Of a DNA stretch of 46,919 nt, positions 11,129 to 22,149 are shown piece by piece. The DNA is from Tieghemiomyces parasiticus (Eukaryota > Kickxellomycota > Dimargaritomycetes > Dimargaritales > Dimargaritaceae), in contig JANBPT010000296.1 in NCBI GenBank assembly GCA_027575765.1, positions 1-46,919 on the forward strand, written 5' to 3'. Numbering within the stretch: the first letter of the stretch is position 1; each line of letters begins with the position of its first letter. Under the pieces are notes generated by a model, which did not search any database, had not been told where the DNA came from, and worked only from the letters and a program-made list of their open reading frames with translations. The position numbers were made by a program, and so were the translations under genes.

Positions 11129-13014
11129 GTCCAAGAAATTAGAGGAAGTAGACAAACGGAATTAGGAGGGTGAGGCGGATGGTTTGAATAGGAGCAATTG
11201 GTTAAGATTGTACGAAGCCTGTCGAATGTTGGCGTATGTAGTCCATTGCCATGTTGACCATGGGTGAGAGGGGCGGGGAGAAGTGGAAGGTGACATGCCC
11301 GAGGGGGAGGTGGTGTCGCAAGCTTGCCAACCGCAACCATAGAGGGTTTTGTAATGGCTGAGTCTTATTTGATGGTTGCCCGCGTAGCTTTCTTTTTTTT
11401 TTTTACGCGTGCCTGGGTCTAATTGAAATTGCATCAAGAACGTTTCTTCCGTTAGCGAGAGTACTATTCGGTACCCGGCAGACGACGCACGCTAATTTTC
11501 CCACCTACTCATGTATTTACAGAGCGCAGTAACAGCTTTATATATCGTCGTGATACTAGAGCTATCAATACTAAGCCCAACAGGGGATACTTGGGGGTAT
11601 GGAACCCGGTCTAAACGAATGGGGAAGTCCAAAAAAAAAATCATTTCTCATAGCACACCATACGATCTCACTTCGCTATCAAATCCACTTCTAAAGCTGG
11701 GGCCTCTATCCTATCCACAATGCCCAGCAGGTTGTACGGGTCTTCATTTTAATACGTGTATTATCGAGGCCACGCAATGTACACCATTTGATACGAATTT
11801 ACTACCAAAGTAGTCTCGGCCGACGTGGCCATGTCAATTGCGATGGCCCCTATAACCTTGCCAACGACTGGTATGGCTCACAGTGTCTTACTTTTGTTTG
11901 ATTCCATGTTTGATTTTTCCGAGGCCAAAGGCAGCCTATTGAATACCATTGCCGCTGATGACAGCGCCTGGGGAGTACCTTTACGCCCTGTTAGCTGGCA
12001 TTAGTAGTTTGAAATCGTGTTTTAAAGGCGGACCAAAACCTGCTCAGGCACACCTTGATGGTCTGGAAATCAGCGCTCTCTAGGTACCAAGCTAGCTAGA
12101 TCAGGTCTACTATCCTATGCAGTGAAAATATAACTCGTCGAGAAGCCCAGGCTGCTGATCATTACTTCGAATTAAAGGGTGATGCTCTTTTATTAAACAA
12201 TAGGTAGTAATCATCGTCTGTCTCAGTCACGCCCTCTACAAGCTAATAGCCCAGGTCCAGAACAGGACGGATTAGCTACATCTTCTCGATTTTTCATCAC
12301 TACGCCTCTCTCATCATGATGCAGTCAGAGGGCAATGGTACGTGAAGTCGGTAGAGATGGGGGGACGAAAGAAGTCCCATTGGCACATGGTACAACATTT
12401 TGTACATACCTAAAATGGATGAGCCACGAAGCCCCTTGATGCGGGTCCCTCACTATCGACTCGTCGGTCCTATTCCCATTTCTACTCGGCTCCGCAATGG
12501 ATACTACAGCCAAATTATATGGAAGTGCCCGGTGCGGAAAAATTAAAATGACGAGATTAAACTTGGGCGAAAATGGAGGCCAGGTAGGAGAGTACAACGG
12601 AGGATGAAGAGGAGAGAAGGAAGGGGGGAGGGAATGAAAGCGTACAAGAAGTAAAAAAAGGAATCGGCCTCTGGCTGTGAACCTCGAGAGGCTCTTTCTG
12701 TACGTCGGCCTTTGTGGCTTCCACTCTATGACAGCCCTGCAACGAGACCCGACGGGGGGCCCGGAGGTACAGCCTCTCATTTTTAGCCAAATCAGAAGGT
12801 CTGGGACTCCTCCCTTCCCTCTCTCACTTCCCTCCATCACCATCCCTCCCCACTTGAACGCCTTTCGATTGAGTAACCCCAGCGCGACGGGTGGAGTGTC
12901 TGGCGCCCGGACCGTTTTGCTCATCTTCGCTTTCCTGTACTTGTAAATTTACCAACGCTTTCCTTTATGGGGAGAGGAGGGGGGAGGGGTTACAGTCGTG
13001 GGGGCTCCTCTCCT
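11129..13014. other. Divergent intergenic region, no confident gene
   Basis: This lies between the start of the minus-strand 447-residue gene and the promoter of the secreted-protein gene. It contains a T-run at about 11391-11404 and open frames that look like background. The longest is a 199-codon minus-strand frame at 12325-12924 (ATG start, composition-driven by polypyrimidine), which contains a possible GTATGT donor at about 12412. I could not turn it into a convincing gene. A 57-codon + frame beginning ATG at 11831 is within chance expectation. Confidence 0.4.
12971..13013 (+). promoter_or_regulatory. G-rich inverted repeat just upstream of a TATA box
   Basis: Perfect 9-bp arms (GGAGAGGAG at 12971-12979 and CTCCTCTCC at 13005-13013) flank a G-rich centre with runs of 4-6 G. 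The element ends about 12 bp before the TATA box of the secreted-protein gene. It could be a regulatory palindrome or a structure-forming tract. Function is inferred from position only. Confidence 0.4.
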
Positions 13015-13024
13015 GTCACTTCCC

Positions 13025-13032
13025 TATATAAG
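13025..13032 (+). promoter_or_regulatory. TATA box of the secreted basic protein gene
   Basis: TATATAAG lies 195 bp upstream of ATG 13227, with a pyrimidine-rich leader in between. This is a good consensus TATA element in the right orientation. Confidence 0.65.
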
Positions 13033-13226
13033 ACATCGCTTCGCTGACCCTCTAAATCTACCAATACCTCCACCCTCGTTCGATTTCGTGACCGCTTCTG
13101 CTTTGGGAGAGGATTTGCCTTGGTTCTACACGATAACACATTCCTATTATTAGTAGTAGTATTTTTTTACCACACACCCCACCCTTCCTTTATCCCTCTT
13201 TATTCTCCCCTCCCCCTCCTACTACC

Positions 13227-13670
13227 ATGCGTTTCACCTTTATTGCTACCACGTCCCTTGTGGCCCTGCTCGCCAGTAGCATCGTGACGGCTATCCTAAA
13301 CCCGTATGATCTGTCCGCTAACACGTCACCACCCGTTGGCAGCCTGTCGCCTACTATGACCGCCGTTGACAATCGCAGGGATACCACCCGTCCTTACGGT
13401 AGCACCAACCAGAAAATTAGTGGTAAGGTGAAGTCACGTATCCCTCGTTCATTCTTGAAACAAAACACCGTCCGTGCCAAAGTAGCCAAGATGGCCAAGG
13501 CCACCGGCTCATCCGTAACCCACCTCGAAATCCTCAGGGATATTTTGAACAATAAGAAACCCCGCCAGCTCTCGACCAAGTCCCTCGGAGGAGGCCGGGG
13601 TACTTTCAGGGTGAATTCCCCGGCGATGGGGAGCTGGAATGCTCCTACCCTGGGCAGGGGCATTTATTAA
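13227..13670 (+). CDS. Small secreted basic protein (147 aa), candidate effector or cell-wall protein
   Basis: A single exon runs from ATG 13227 to TAA 13668-13670. Residues 1-22 form a classical signal peptide: Met-Arg start, hydrophobic core and a V-T-A cleavage context before Ile-Leu-Asn-Pro. The mature part is small and strongly basic, with many Lys/Arg between residues 50 and 120, a Gly/Arg patch near 123-128 and a C-terminal Gly-Arg-Gly-Ile-Tyr. There is no cysteine, so it is not a disulfide-knotted effector. An Arg-Arg pair near residue 50 could be a processing site. I know no family for it. A strong TATA box and G-rich palindrome upstream suggest regulated, possibly abundant transcription. 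Secretion is a good prediction; an effector, antimicrobial or wall-associated role is speculation. Confidence 0.75.
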   Translation: MRFTFIATTSLVALLASSIVTAILNPYDLSANTSPPVGSLSPTMTAVDNRRDTTRPYGSTNQKISGKVKSRIPRSFLKQNTVRAKVAKMAKATGSSVTHLEILRDILNNKKPRQLSTKSLGGGRGTFRVNSPAMGSWNAPTLGRGIY

Positions 13671-14043
13671 TCCGAGGAACGCGTGGATAGCGCCCCCACG
13701 CGCCGAACTCTATTGAGGACAGTACATCAATAGGGAAAGTGGGGAGAACCGCACGGCTTAGGCTGTACAAATTACCTCTACGGCCCTGAGGTCGAAGCCA
13801 TGTGATACCACGCTACCGTTCTCTCGATACGGGCGAAGTACAAATGTTTCCCCTTCGCCATAAATCAGGTACGTCTTATCCCCCCTCCCTAAAAAAGTAT
13901 CATCTCTCTCTCTCTTTCTCTCTCTTTACTTTGAATTATTATTATTTTACGATTCAACTCTTGCACCTGTACGTTCAACTCGGCTTGAGGGTTAACAACA
14001 TAAACTCACCATCAGACTATCCACGCTACAATGATACAGTCAT
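13671..14043. other. Short convergent intergenic region
   Basis: A 373-bp gap between two convergent genes. It contains a CT-repeat-like tract near 13901-13926 followed by AT-rich sequence. No gene seen. Confidence 0.5.
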
Positions 14044-14048
14044 TTATT
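14043..14048 (-). terminator. AATAAA hexamer overlapping the stop codon
   Basis: On the minus strand the last codons read CAA TAA followed by ATG, so a canonical AATAAA polyadenylation hexamer overlaps the stop codon. If used, the mRNA has a 3' UTR of only about 10-30 nt. Confidence 0.45.
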
Positions 14049-14595
14049 GCCGAAGGGCCTGGGCCGTAATGAGCCGCCCGAGGTAGTCGCGGTAAATGGG
14101 GGCGCAGCCACCATCCTGGTGGACCATCTTGAGGGTGTGCAGGGCCAAGGTGAGATTATAATACCGCTTGCTGTTCTCTCTGAAGGCGCCACGCTCGTAG
14201 GCTTGGATCTCGGCGAGCAAGCGGGTGCAAAAATCGGATTCGAGGGTAAAGGAGTCCCATGCCAGGCCGGCGGACACGTTACTGGTTGCCGAAGAGGAAG
14301 TCGTGGTGGTATCGAGGGATGGAGCGGCGCGGGTACCAACCGGACCCTGGGCCGGTGGTGGTGGTGGTGGCGAGAATTGTCCTGGGTTTCGTGGTAGGCG
14401 ACCGGGTCGGGCGGTGCGCCGGTAGTGCGTTTGCTGGTGGTGGTGGTCGTCTTCAAAAGGGGTCGAGGTTGTTAGCGCTCGTAGCCCCGAAGCGGCGGGT
14501 GGAGTGGTGGGCGATGCCAGGCCTAGGGTAGGTTTCTGAGGGGGTGAGGTCCGAGTAAACCGCCTGGCCAGGCGGTTAAACATGGTGCTGGGCAT
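14044..14595 (-). CDS. 183-residue protein, paralogue of the gene at 25.2-25.8 kb
   Basis: A single exon runs from ATG 14595 to TAA 14046-14044. The first ~120 residues are low-complexity: basic N-terminus (N-R-L-A-R-R-F), His-rich stretch, a run of six prolines and a Thr/Ser run. The C-terminal ~60 residues are a compact helical-looking domain with motifs AYERG, SKRYYNL, LHTLK and PIYRDYLGRL. This domain is about 45% identical (23 of 51 aligned positions) to the two-exon protein at 25196-25819, so the two form a local family. This copy has no intron where the other has one. I recognise no known domain. The basic N-terminus could be a mitochondrial presequence, but that is weak. Confidence 0.75.
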   Translation of the reverse strand: MPSTMFNRLARRFTRTSPPQKPTLGLASPTTPPAASGLRALTTSTPFEDDHHHQQTHYRRTARPGRLPRNPGQFSPPPPPPAQGPVGTRAAPSLDTTTTSSSATSNVSAGLAWDSFTLESDFCTRLLAEIQAYERGAFRENSKRYYNLTLALHTLKMVHQDGGCAPIYRDYLGRLITAQALRQ

Positions 14596-14874
14596 ATACA
14601 GGAGGCAGACGTCGTAAAGGAGAGAGAGGTGGAGCGGGGCTGAGGAGGTGAAGGCTCAGGAAAAATTCAAGAAGTCGGGGAGTGGCAAAAAGGTGGCGGG
14701 AGGTCAAGTAGGTAAGTATGTCGTGTGCTATGGTTACAAGAAGGCCAACCAAAAAAAATACAAAAAGAAAAGAGGTGATGTGCGAATAGGGAATAGATAC
14801 ACAAGTATTAGGCAGAAGAGAACCGTGATAATGGAAGTTGTGGAAAGGGAGGGGGCGAAGGCGGCTGTCAAAGG

Positions 14875-14881
14875 TTAAATA
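14875..14881 (-). promoter_or_regulatory. Possible TATA box for the 183-residue gene
   Basis: Minus-strand TATTTAA lies about 280 bp upstream of ATG 14595. Position and orientation fit a core promoter, but the match is only moderate. Confidence 0.3.
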
Positions 14882-15560
14882 CGTGGATGTGAAGAGGCGG
14901 CGGAGTCTGAACTCGCCGTGGTGCACCGGGCCAATCGGGTAGATTCTTAGGGCGATCAGCAAATATTGAGGAAAGGAAGAACGATGGTGGTGGGGCTAGG
15001 CGGGTTGGGACAAGGACGAATAAGTTGGCGCACAGTCCGGGAGTGTAAATATCCGCGGATGCTGACTACTGTATGAGGGCTACGGACGAGAGAAATCGGA
15101 GGAGGTCGGCGTAATTACCATAACGAGACAGTGCAGGAGCACAAGAGATGGATGGTACAGTAGGTAGGGAGACAGGGATGACGGGTTCGTTGGTTTTCTT
15201 TGCTGAGTTAGCACACAACCTATTACGGTACGTATACACGAATGAAAAAGCCTTCCCCTTCTCTCCGCCTCCACCCCTCTCCTCCTGGTTGCGTATCTCC
15301 TCCCCACGACATTCTGGTCCGGCCATTGGAGTAAATGTCCGGACAGACCGCTATCCTACATGACCAGCAGCTATGGTCAAAAAGGGAAGTAAGAGAGGGT
15401 AGGGCGGGAACACCGCTGCGGATCTCAGCTCAAGTGGGGGAAGCACGAGCAGTGGTGGCGCACAGTTGGTAGTCTTGACTTGACCTGACTCCCCTCCTCC
15501 TCCTCATCTTCAATGTACAGCAGCTACAGGCTCGCAAAACTACACTGCCTAGAATGACAA

Positions 15561-15575
15561 ACTTACCTGGTAAGC
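15561..15575. other. Back-to-back splice-donor-like palindrome
   Basis: The sequence ACTTACCTGGTAAGC contains a GTAAG donor on both strands around a single T. On the minus strand it follows a long pyrimidine tract and CAG, giving the (Y)nCAG|GTAAGT form of a recursive splice site. No flanking exons are established. Confidence 0.25.
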
Positions 15576-16981
15576 GGGGGAGGGGAAGGGAGTGGGGAGG
15601 ATGCACCTAATGAAAGGTGACAGGGACTTGGCAGCAACAGGCTGGCGTGATATTGAAAGACACTGGGAGGGGAGGATTCGAGACGGTGATACGCTGGCGT
15701 ACAGATGTCTGGAGGTAGGTCAAAGAAGGCAGGCCGGAAGGGTTGATCGGCTGAGGCAATGAGGGGGCAGGGTGGGGCAGAGATTCGAGCTTATAAAGGC
15801 GGCGGTTCGGGGTGCACAATGACCACAAAGAAAGGAGGGGCGATAGAAGGGTCACGGCGATAAATAGGCTGCGCGCATCTAGGCCTAGTAAGAGCTACGT
15901 AGGTTCCACCAAGTTGAAGACGAAAGGGATAACAGAGTATTACAAAGACGCCAAAATCGCCGACCAGATGTTCGACCTAAAGGGTCCCAGAAAAAAAAAT
16001 CACTATGACGTGTGGAGAGGAATTACGGTATGAAGGCGTAGAATTATGTGTGTTTGTAAAGGAGGGAGGTAGAGAAGATCCTACCAGTAAAGGCTCACCG
16101 CAAAGCTAGAGATGGCAAATAGCAGTCCACGCCAGATTCGAGCACGTATACAGGAACGATAATAGACAATTTGAGCTGGAGGACGAATAGGGAAATGGAT
16201 CATGGGCGCTCCTAGGCTGGGGCACAACCAGGTTAGAGATGGGTAAAAGCGGGTGGTAGACGACTGGGCGGAGAGAAGGGGTGGGGTGGGGAATGTTCGC
16301 TTGGAGTGTGGGGCAAGCCTCTAAACCATGACGACACCAGTTTGGGAATAAACCTCCGATGTGAGTCAGGGGGGAGGGGAGGCGGATGCCGGAGAAGAAT
16401 AAGGGGGGGGAGAGGGACAGTGACGGAGAGGGGCGTGACAGGAGAGGGTAAAGCCAAGTATGGTGGTAGTAGCGGTGGTCTGGTCTGCTACACATAGGCT
16501 ATGCGGGGTAGGGTGAGGTGGGTAAGCGTGAGGGTTTAACGTTGTAACCAGAAGAGGTGCAAGTTAACATTTGAGGGGGAAGAGGAGGCGAGAAAAAAGT
16601 TTATCAGGACCGGGGCGTCCAAATAAAACGATGAGACAGGGCGGAGCTGTGGGCGGTGGGGTAACGTGATCGAAGGAGTAGCTGAGGCTAGATTGATTAT
16701 GCTGGAATGTGTGAGGTGAGCTGTAATTGCGGTATAAGTGATACGGTGTGAGTAAAACGCAAAAGGAAAGGTGACTATAAAGGTTAGAGAAGCTGCTATT
16801 GAGTCAGATCCAGCTAAAGGGAAGGCTCGGGTCTCGCCGAGCTCGGAGGAGCGCCAGCTGCGGGGCTTTATACCCCTCTCCCCTCCCCGCCTTCTCCTAG
16901 AATTCCCTGCTTCGCTTCCTTCCTCCTCACGGTTTGGTTGGACAATGTCCCCTCCCCGCCGTTGTCAGCCCTCCATATACA

Positions 16982-17833
16982 TCAATTACAGGCCATTATG
17001 AACATTTGATCAACGGAGTCCCCGCCGTCCAACCAGTGGACTTGATCCAAGCTGGTGTGTCTGAGTAACGACGAATGGCAAAATGAAGGAGGAAAAGCGA
17101 CCTTAACAGCGAATGGCGGGGGGCATGTATACTGAAGAGCGAGCAATGATGCGTGGGTTGGATACTTCGGTCGAATAGGATTGCAAGGGAGATGGGGCGG
17201 GGATTATCATCCTCTACCAACAATGCCGTACAAATCGGACGTGGCTCCACTTCTAACACTAGATGGGTAGATCCCCGCATATATTTCCGACGAGGAATAA
17301 GGCCGGCTGGTGTGGCAGCAATCGGCGGCAGGGCGAGGCAGTGACATAAAGAGGGGGGGGGGTAGGAAAGAACCATCAAGCCAACTTTGACAGTGCGAGC
17401 AGTAGCCGGATGAAAAGGTGATTAAAGCGGCGGACCACAACGAATACCAAAAGCGATACCAAGACGGGTGTGTCACCTGGGCGGTCAGAGAGATGCTGTT
17501 GGGGAGAATGGCACGGAATTGTCTACAGCGAGAGAGGGACTACGTGCATGCCAATTTCACCGTGTCTTTCTCCGCTCCGCCTCTCTCCACGCCTAGATGT
17601 CAGCAGGTCTGCAATGCCTGCGGTACTTCCTTAATAGGGTAAATTACCCATTTTATCGGGCCTGTGCCCATAAAGCCCTAACCGCAACTGACACCTGCAG
17701 AGGAAAGAGGGGGGTATATGAGCTGGGAGGAAGGCGGTTGTTGGTCACTTACCGGTAGGTGACAGTACGGGTGGGTGAGCTTGGGCCGATATAAGTGACG
17801 ATGGAGAAACGATGAGTCCCATGAAGTGTGAAC
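16982..17833 (-). CDS. Very tentative pair of minus-strand exons (3' end of an unknown gene)
   Basis: Candidate internal exon 17833-17753 (acceptor CTAG, donor GTAAGT) and candidate terminal exon 17060-16982 (acceptor CTCAG, stop TGA) join in phase across a ~690-nt intron. They would encode about 53 residues with several C-ending codons. I do not recognise the product and found no convincing 5' exon. One phase match is weak evidence, so treat this as a hypothesis only. Confidence 0.15.
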
Positions 17834-18864
17834 CTAGCTGATACACGAACCCCCCAAAAAAAGACATAATAATCCTTGGAGCCCAAACAAATAAACCATG
17901 TGAAACGGATACGAGGCCAGGCGTTGGGTGTCCAGTAGAAGGAATGGCGGGGGTGGAATGAAGGATAGATGCGTTTACAGGCAGCGGTAGACCAAGTAGA
18001 GGGGAAAGGGGCGACACTCAGTTTTACAGTTGGGGACTAACTACTATGGCATGGGATAAGGCCGGGGAGTGCCGAGCTTGCGTCTTGTAACGTCGTCAGA
18101 AGCCTCGGTCGAGCCTTGGCTGCCACTCGGTATTTCCGCCCCACCCGATTGCTAGCAACCATGAGAGGGTTTGGGGCCGTGATCGTGCAGGTGAGTCGTC
18201 TGAGGGAGATGAGGGGGGGGCGTTTCGGGTTCTGTTTGAGATAGATGGAATATGTGGAGCTTTCGGAATACCATGCTTATAGGAGGTTTGGCTGAACAAG
18301 GAAGGAGGCACCAAGACGGAAAGTACCTCCACAGTTTCCCCACCCCCCACCCTGCAGATATTCACAAGGAAGGAAACTATGGCACATATCGCTTTTAAAG
18401 TGATCAAGTGCATGTATAGTAGCTTGGGCCCATTAGAGCGGTGGTATACAAACCGGAAACAATTACTACAGTATTTCAACCGGGCTCCGCCACTCCCTCT
18501 ACTCCCCCTCGCTTGCCTAACAACCTACACCTTCTCCCTCCCCAGACTAAGCGACGTTAAATGAACCCTCCTCCTTCTCCCCTCAGCCGTTTCTTGGGCC
18601 AATTCACTCCGCAGCTTTAAGCCCGCCGATCTATCTGCTCTGTACCCAATCAAGCACACCAGTACCTCGACTCCTCCCCCCTCCTACTCATTCTCCCCTC
18701 TGGGACACTCCGGCTTCCGCCACCTTTCCTCCCTCATTGGCACCCTTGGTCGCCTGGTGAATAAGATGTACTTTGACAACGTGACTAGATGACCGTATCA
18801 CGGACCAACTAGATAAGCCCCGAGATCCCTGGGCTATTCTCCGCAGAAAGGATGCCCCCATGTG

Positions 18865-18938
18865 AATAGTCCCCCTATTCCCTCTGGTTTAGTGAACTAA
18901 TGAGAAGTCTGGTTCGCCCGTAGATCTTGGGGACTATT
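18865..18938. repeat. 10-bp inverted repeat with 54-nt spacer
   Basis: AATAGTCCCC at 18865-18874 and its exact reverse complement GGGGACTATT at 18929-18938 could form a stem around a 54-nt loop. No RNA family was recognised. Confidence 0.5.
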
Positions 18939-21294
18939 GTTTTGCCAAAGTTGACCAATTATTATGTACAGAGGTCCACCAGCAGATCAGCCCTGACATT
19001 CTTAGAGTCAGGGAGAGGTTGGGGGAGGGGGGGAGATTGGTGGCTTTGAAGTCGGGTTTAAAAGATACGGCCGCATTGGCTTATTTAAAACTGCGGAGGC
19101 GAGGAGAAGGGAGGGAGGGGAGGGCGACTTGTACCGTCCGTAGAGGTGATTGCGGACAGATGGGTACATTGGGGAGCCTAGTACAGCTAATGTGTCCAAG
19201 CCAATCTACCTTCCTCGCAAACATATGGGGTTGGCAACGACCAACTCAGCAGGGGCTGGGAAGAGACGGTTGTATATAAATCAGTCACGTCTTTTCACAA
19301 TAGAGAGTGGTGGTGGCGTGTGCATTGCAGCGATGTAAAACAAAAGACGAAGAAGAGGAAAGCCGCCGGTGGTTTGGTGCCTAACGTAGCTCCTCGCCAT
19401 ATCGCCCTATTGGTGAGACAACGGCCCTTGTATTGTATGTCGAAGGAGAAGGTTAGGATAAAACCACAGCCGTGCGTTTGATTCCGCAAATTTGACCCCC
19501 AGTCGAAAGGGGTAGAGCCTATAAATACGCACACAGACACATACAGATGGAGGTCCTATGGAGGTAAATAGGATTAATGCCCGCCTCTCCGAGTAGTTTA
19601 TGTCTTAATATTGATTGCTCGACCAGCGCACGTGTCACCAATTCTGTAGTATATGGATTGTTCGGCTAGATTGCCACGAGTGAACTCCCTCCCCCCCTTT
19701 GGTAATCACTAAAGTTGGAATTTGTAAACAATAATGGGCCTGGTTTGGCCATTGACAACCTCCTGGATATCCGGGCTACGGTGAAGGTCACTTGCCTCCT
19801 CACCACATGGGTCACGTAACCGGAGAGTACTCGCCAAAACGCCTTCGCCAGCCAGGATCACCAAACTTTCCATCCAGCGGTACCTTACAATTCCGCCTTC
19901 CTAATGGAATAATACCGAGAGTCCCCTTTGATCCGTGGAAGGCCCACAATCTGGATCCGGATAATAGGGGGAAGGTTTATCCACCTTCTGATCCGAGATC
20001 CAGGGGCTGAGTTGACACTGTACTCCAATTCAAGATAGCCTGAGTCGAGCCTTCCGATTTGCACCAAACGCCATCGCATCCCCTCCCCCGTTACATTACT
20101 TCATGTTAATGAGGTGGACGAGGTGGGATTAAGGGATTGGTTTATCACCCCGTGTGTATAGAGGGATAGCCAACCGTTTAGTACTTTGACCTACCCGTGC
20201 ACAACTACCTCGGGACCAGGCCCTTTCGCCACACAGGCGCCGCACCAACTATTTCAAAAGAATTAATCAAAAATGGCCACGATCATACCGATCCCGACCA
20301 TCTCAACCGTAAACGAACACGAATCTCCCCCCCCCAGATAGACTCTGTTGGTAATCGAATAATCTTCCGCCGAGGTACTTCCAATCCGGAGGTGGTTATG
20401 CCTAGAGTCCATGCAAAACGGCCGAAAGTAAACGAGTTCAGGGACGGGCTCCTGGACGTGAAGGAGAGTCTAAGCAGCGGCCGATATACAAGGGAGGCGT
20501 CGGCATGGGAGGTACGGGGGGGAATGATTGCGGTCACTCATTGGCAGGCAGGGATCAGTATGATGTCATAATGGCCATGAAAAGAGAGAGGGAAAGGGGG
20601 GTAAGGGGGGAGTGCAATAGGGGCTGGCTGATGAAGGGGGAAGAGGGGTCGTCAAGGATATCCACAAGTAGACTAGGCCAGTTGATTCGACTTGGGCTTC
20701 CAAGCCCGCCCAATATGAGGTACATTGGTAGAATGAAGACAGGCCGTACATTTCTTGGACTTTGAGCCTCAAAACTAGGTTGACACCTACCTTCCCGCAA
20801 CGGCTGAATAAAAAATTATCATGATCATAATACAGTCGAAGGATGTTCATGGGTGTGACTTTCCTTGATACCTACAGATTCACTAGAGCGTCAACAGGCT
20901 TGCAAGTATCAGCCGCGTGAGAAATGCATATTACTCAATGTGCCAGATTAAGCTATTTTTGTCATCCCAATGCCCTCCCCCCCACAGGATAATTGAGGAG
21001 GAGGGGGAGCTGTCGGCCTGTCAGAATGTTACTAAATTAACCCCCTACTCTATCAGTCTCCCTTTTCAGCTACCACTCAATGCGTCAATCACGACGTAAA
21101 GTGAACCGCCTTCCAGAACCTGCAGGATTGCAAAGAGCCGAGACGTGAGAGACCAGTAGCCCCTCTTCTATAATGCCCCTACCCAAGAACGCACCCATGG
21201 GTCCTGTGCATGGCAATGTCGGCATAGACTGCCCCAAGGGGGGCGGGTATCCGGACAGATTGTTCTTCAGGCCTCGGGACTACCACGGCAGGAA

Positions 21295-21298
<4 letters not shown>

Positions 21299-21329
<31 letters not shown>
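21299..21329 (+). repeat. (AG)n microsatellite
   Basis: About 15 tandem AG units. A short palindrome (CCCGAGTG, T, CACTCGGG) follows at 21338-21354. Confidence 0.9.
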
Positions 21330-21331
<2 letters not shown>

Positions 21332-22088
21332 TAATGACCCGAGTGTCACTCGGGCTTGGTAGATATCGGCTGGTAGAAATTACGTTATTATCCGCCAGCA
21401 CAGCAGCCACGTCCCACTTCGTTGGATGTAGCGGTATAGCTTGATGAGGGAGGCCACCTTATATGAACATCAATAATCTAAGCATAACAAAAAGGTCATC
21501 GCGTACATTCGCGCATGATGAGCGCATCTACGTCTAGAAAGCTGGCAATACTACCTCCACTATCATAGCCACACTTGGAACGTCGTCATGGAGGGGAGGA
21601 CAGTGCGAAGCCCAGCTAAAGAGGAACGGATAAGCAGAATGACGGCGATATCTGTATATGCTCCCCCCCTCCACCTAGGTCTCGGACATTTTCCAGCCAA
21701 TCGGATAATTTTAGACATGGTCGCAGTTGTTTTGGGAGGTTTTTTTTTTGGCTTTGGGCACGCGCTGCAAGATCTTCGGTGCTGTGGCAGCATCTCTCCC
21801 TCCAGGGACACTCGTCATTGTGAATGGGGGATATATGCGTGAAACGAGACCCTCCCACTTCTCCTTCACCTAGCTTTATTTTTATCTGTCACTTTGTCAT
21901 TGCTCGCCCTCTTTCCTCCTTTACTTAGGGCGGTAGACAGGCGACCCCCTATAAAATCCGGTTTCGCAATGATGTAATGGTGGTCGCCTAAGGGTTGACG
22001 AGATCAACGGGGGGGGGTTTAAAGAAGGGATGCTTGGAGATGGGGAGGCACGGGATGCAGCCTAGTAGTAGGGGCGGAAGCGGAGATT

Positions 22089-22149
22089 GGGTTGGCACTC
22101 AGCCGACACCCCTTTCCTTTAGGCTTGGCGGCTGTCGGCTACCCAACCC
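22089..22149. repeat. Two-part stem-loop
   Basis: The outer arms GGGTTGG (22089-22095) and CCAACCC (22143-22149) pair, as do the inner arms AGCCGACA (22101-22108) and TGTCGGCT (22133-22140). They are separated by a small internal loop and enclose a 24-nt terminal loop. It could be a structured RNA element. No known RNA family was recognised. Confidence 0.5.

Larger units (their letters stand above)
14596..16981. other. Purine/pyrimidine-skewed region without a confident gene
   Basis: Long G-rich or A/G-rich + strand tracts dominate (for example 14640-14860 and 16360-16440). Possible minus-strand exons were noticed but not proven. One is a stretch ending at TAG about 15070 with a CTAAC-CAG acceptor near 15208. 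Another lies at about 16173-16099 with a GTGAGC donor. They read acceptably but could not be joined into one gene, and open frames of this size are common by chance here. Confidence 0.35.

Noticed and set aside
12325..12924. 199-codon minus-strand open frame
   Set aside because: Plausible first 25 codons, but the rest reads through low-complexity pyrimidine sequence, and no splice model held phase convincingly.
14648..14878. Lys-rich + frame resembling a ribosomal protein N-terminus
   Set aside because: A/G-rich composition explains the lysines; no ribosomal-protein core follows, and it lies in the leader/promoter of the minus-strand gene.
15558..15600. ACTTACCTG resembling the 5' end of U1 snRNA
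   Set aside because: The sequence diverges immediately afterwards and none of the U1 stem-loops or Sm site is visible.
17595..17642. GATA-finger-like string C-x3-C-N-A-C-G on the + strand
   Set aside because: The first cysteine pair, the conserved W-R and the basic tail are missing, and a stop follows within 7 codons.
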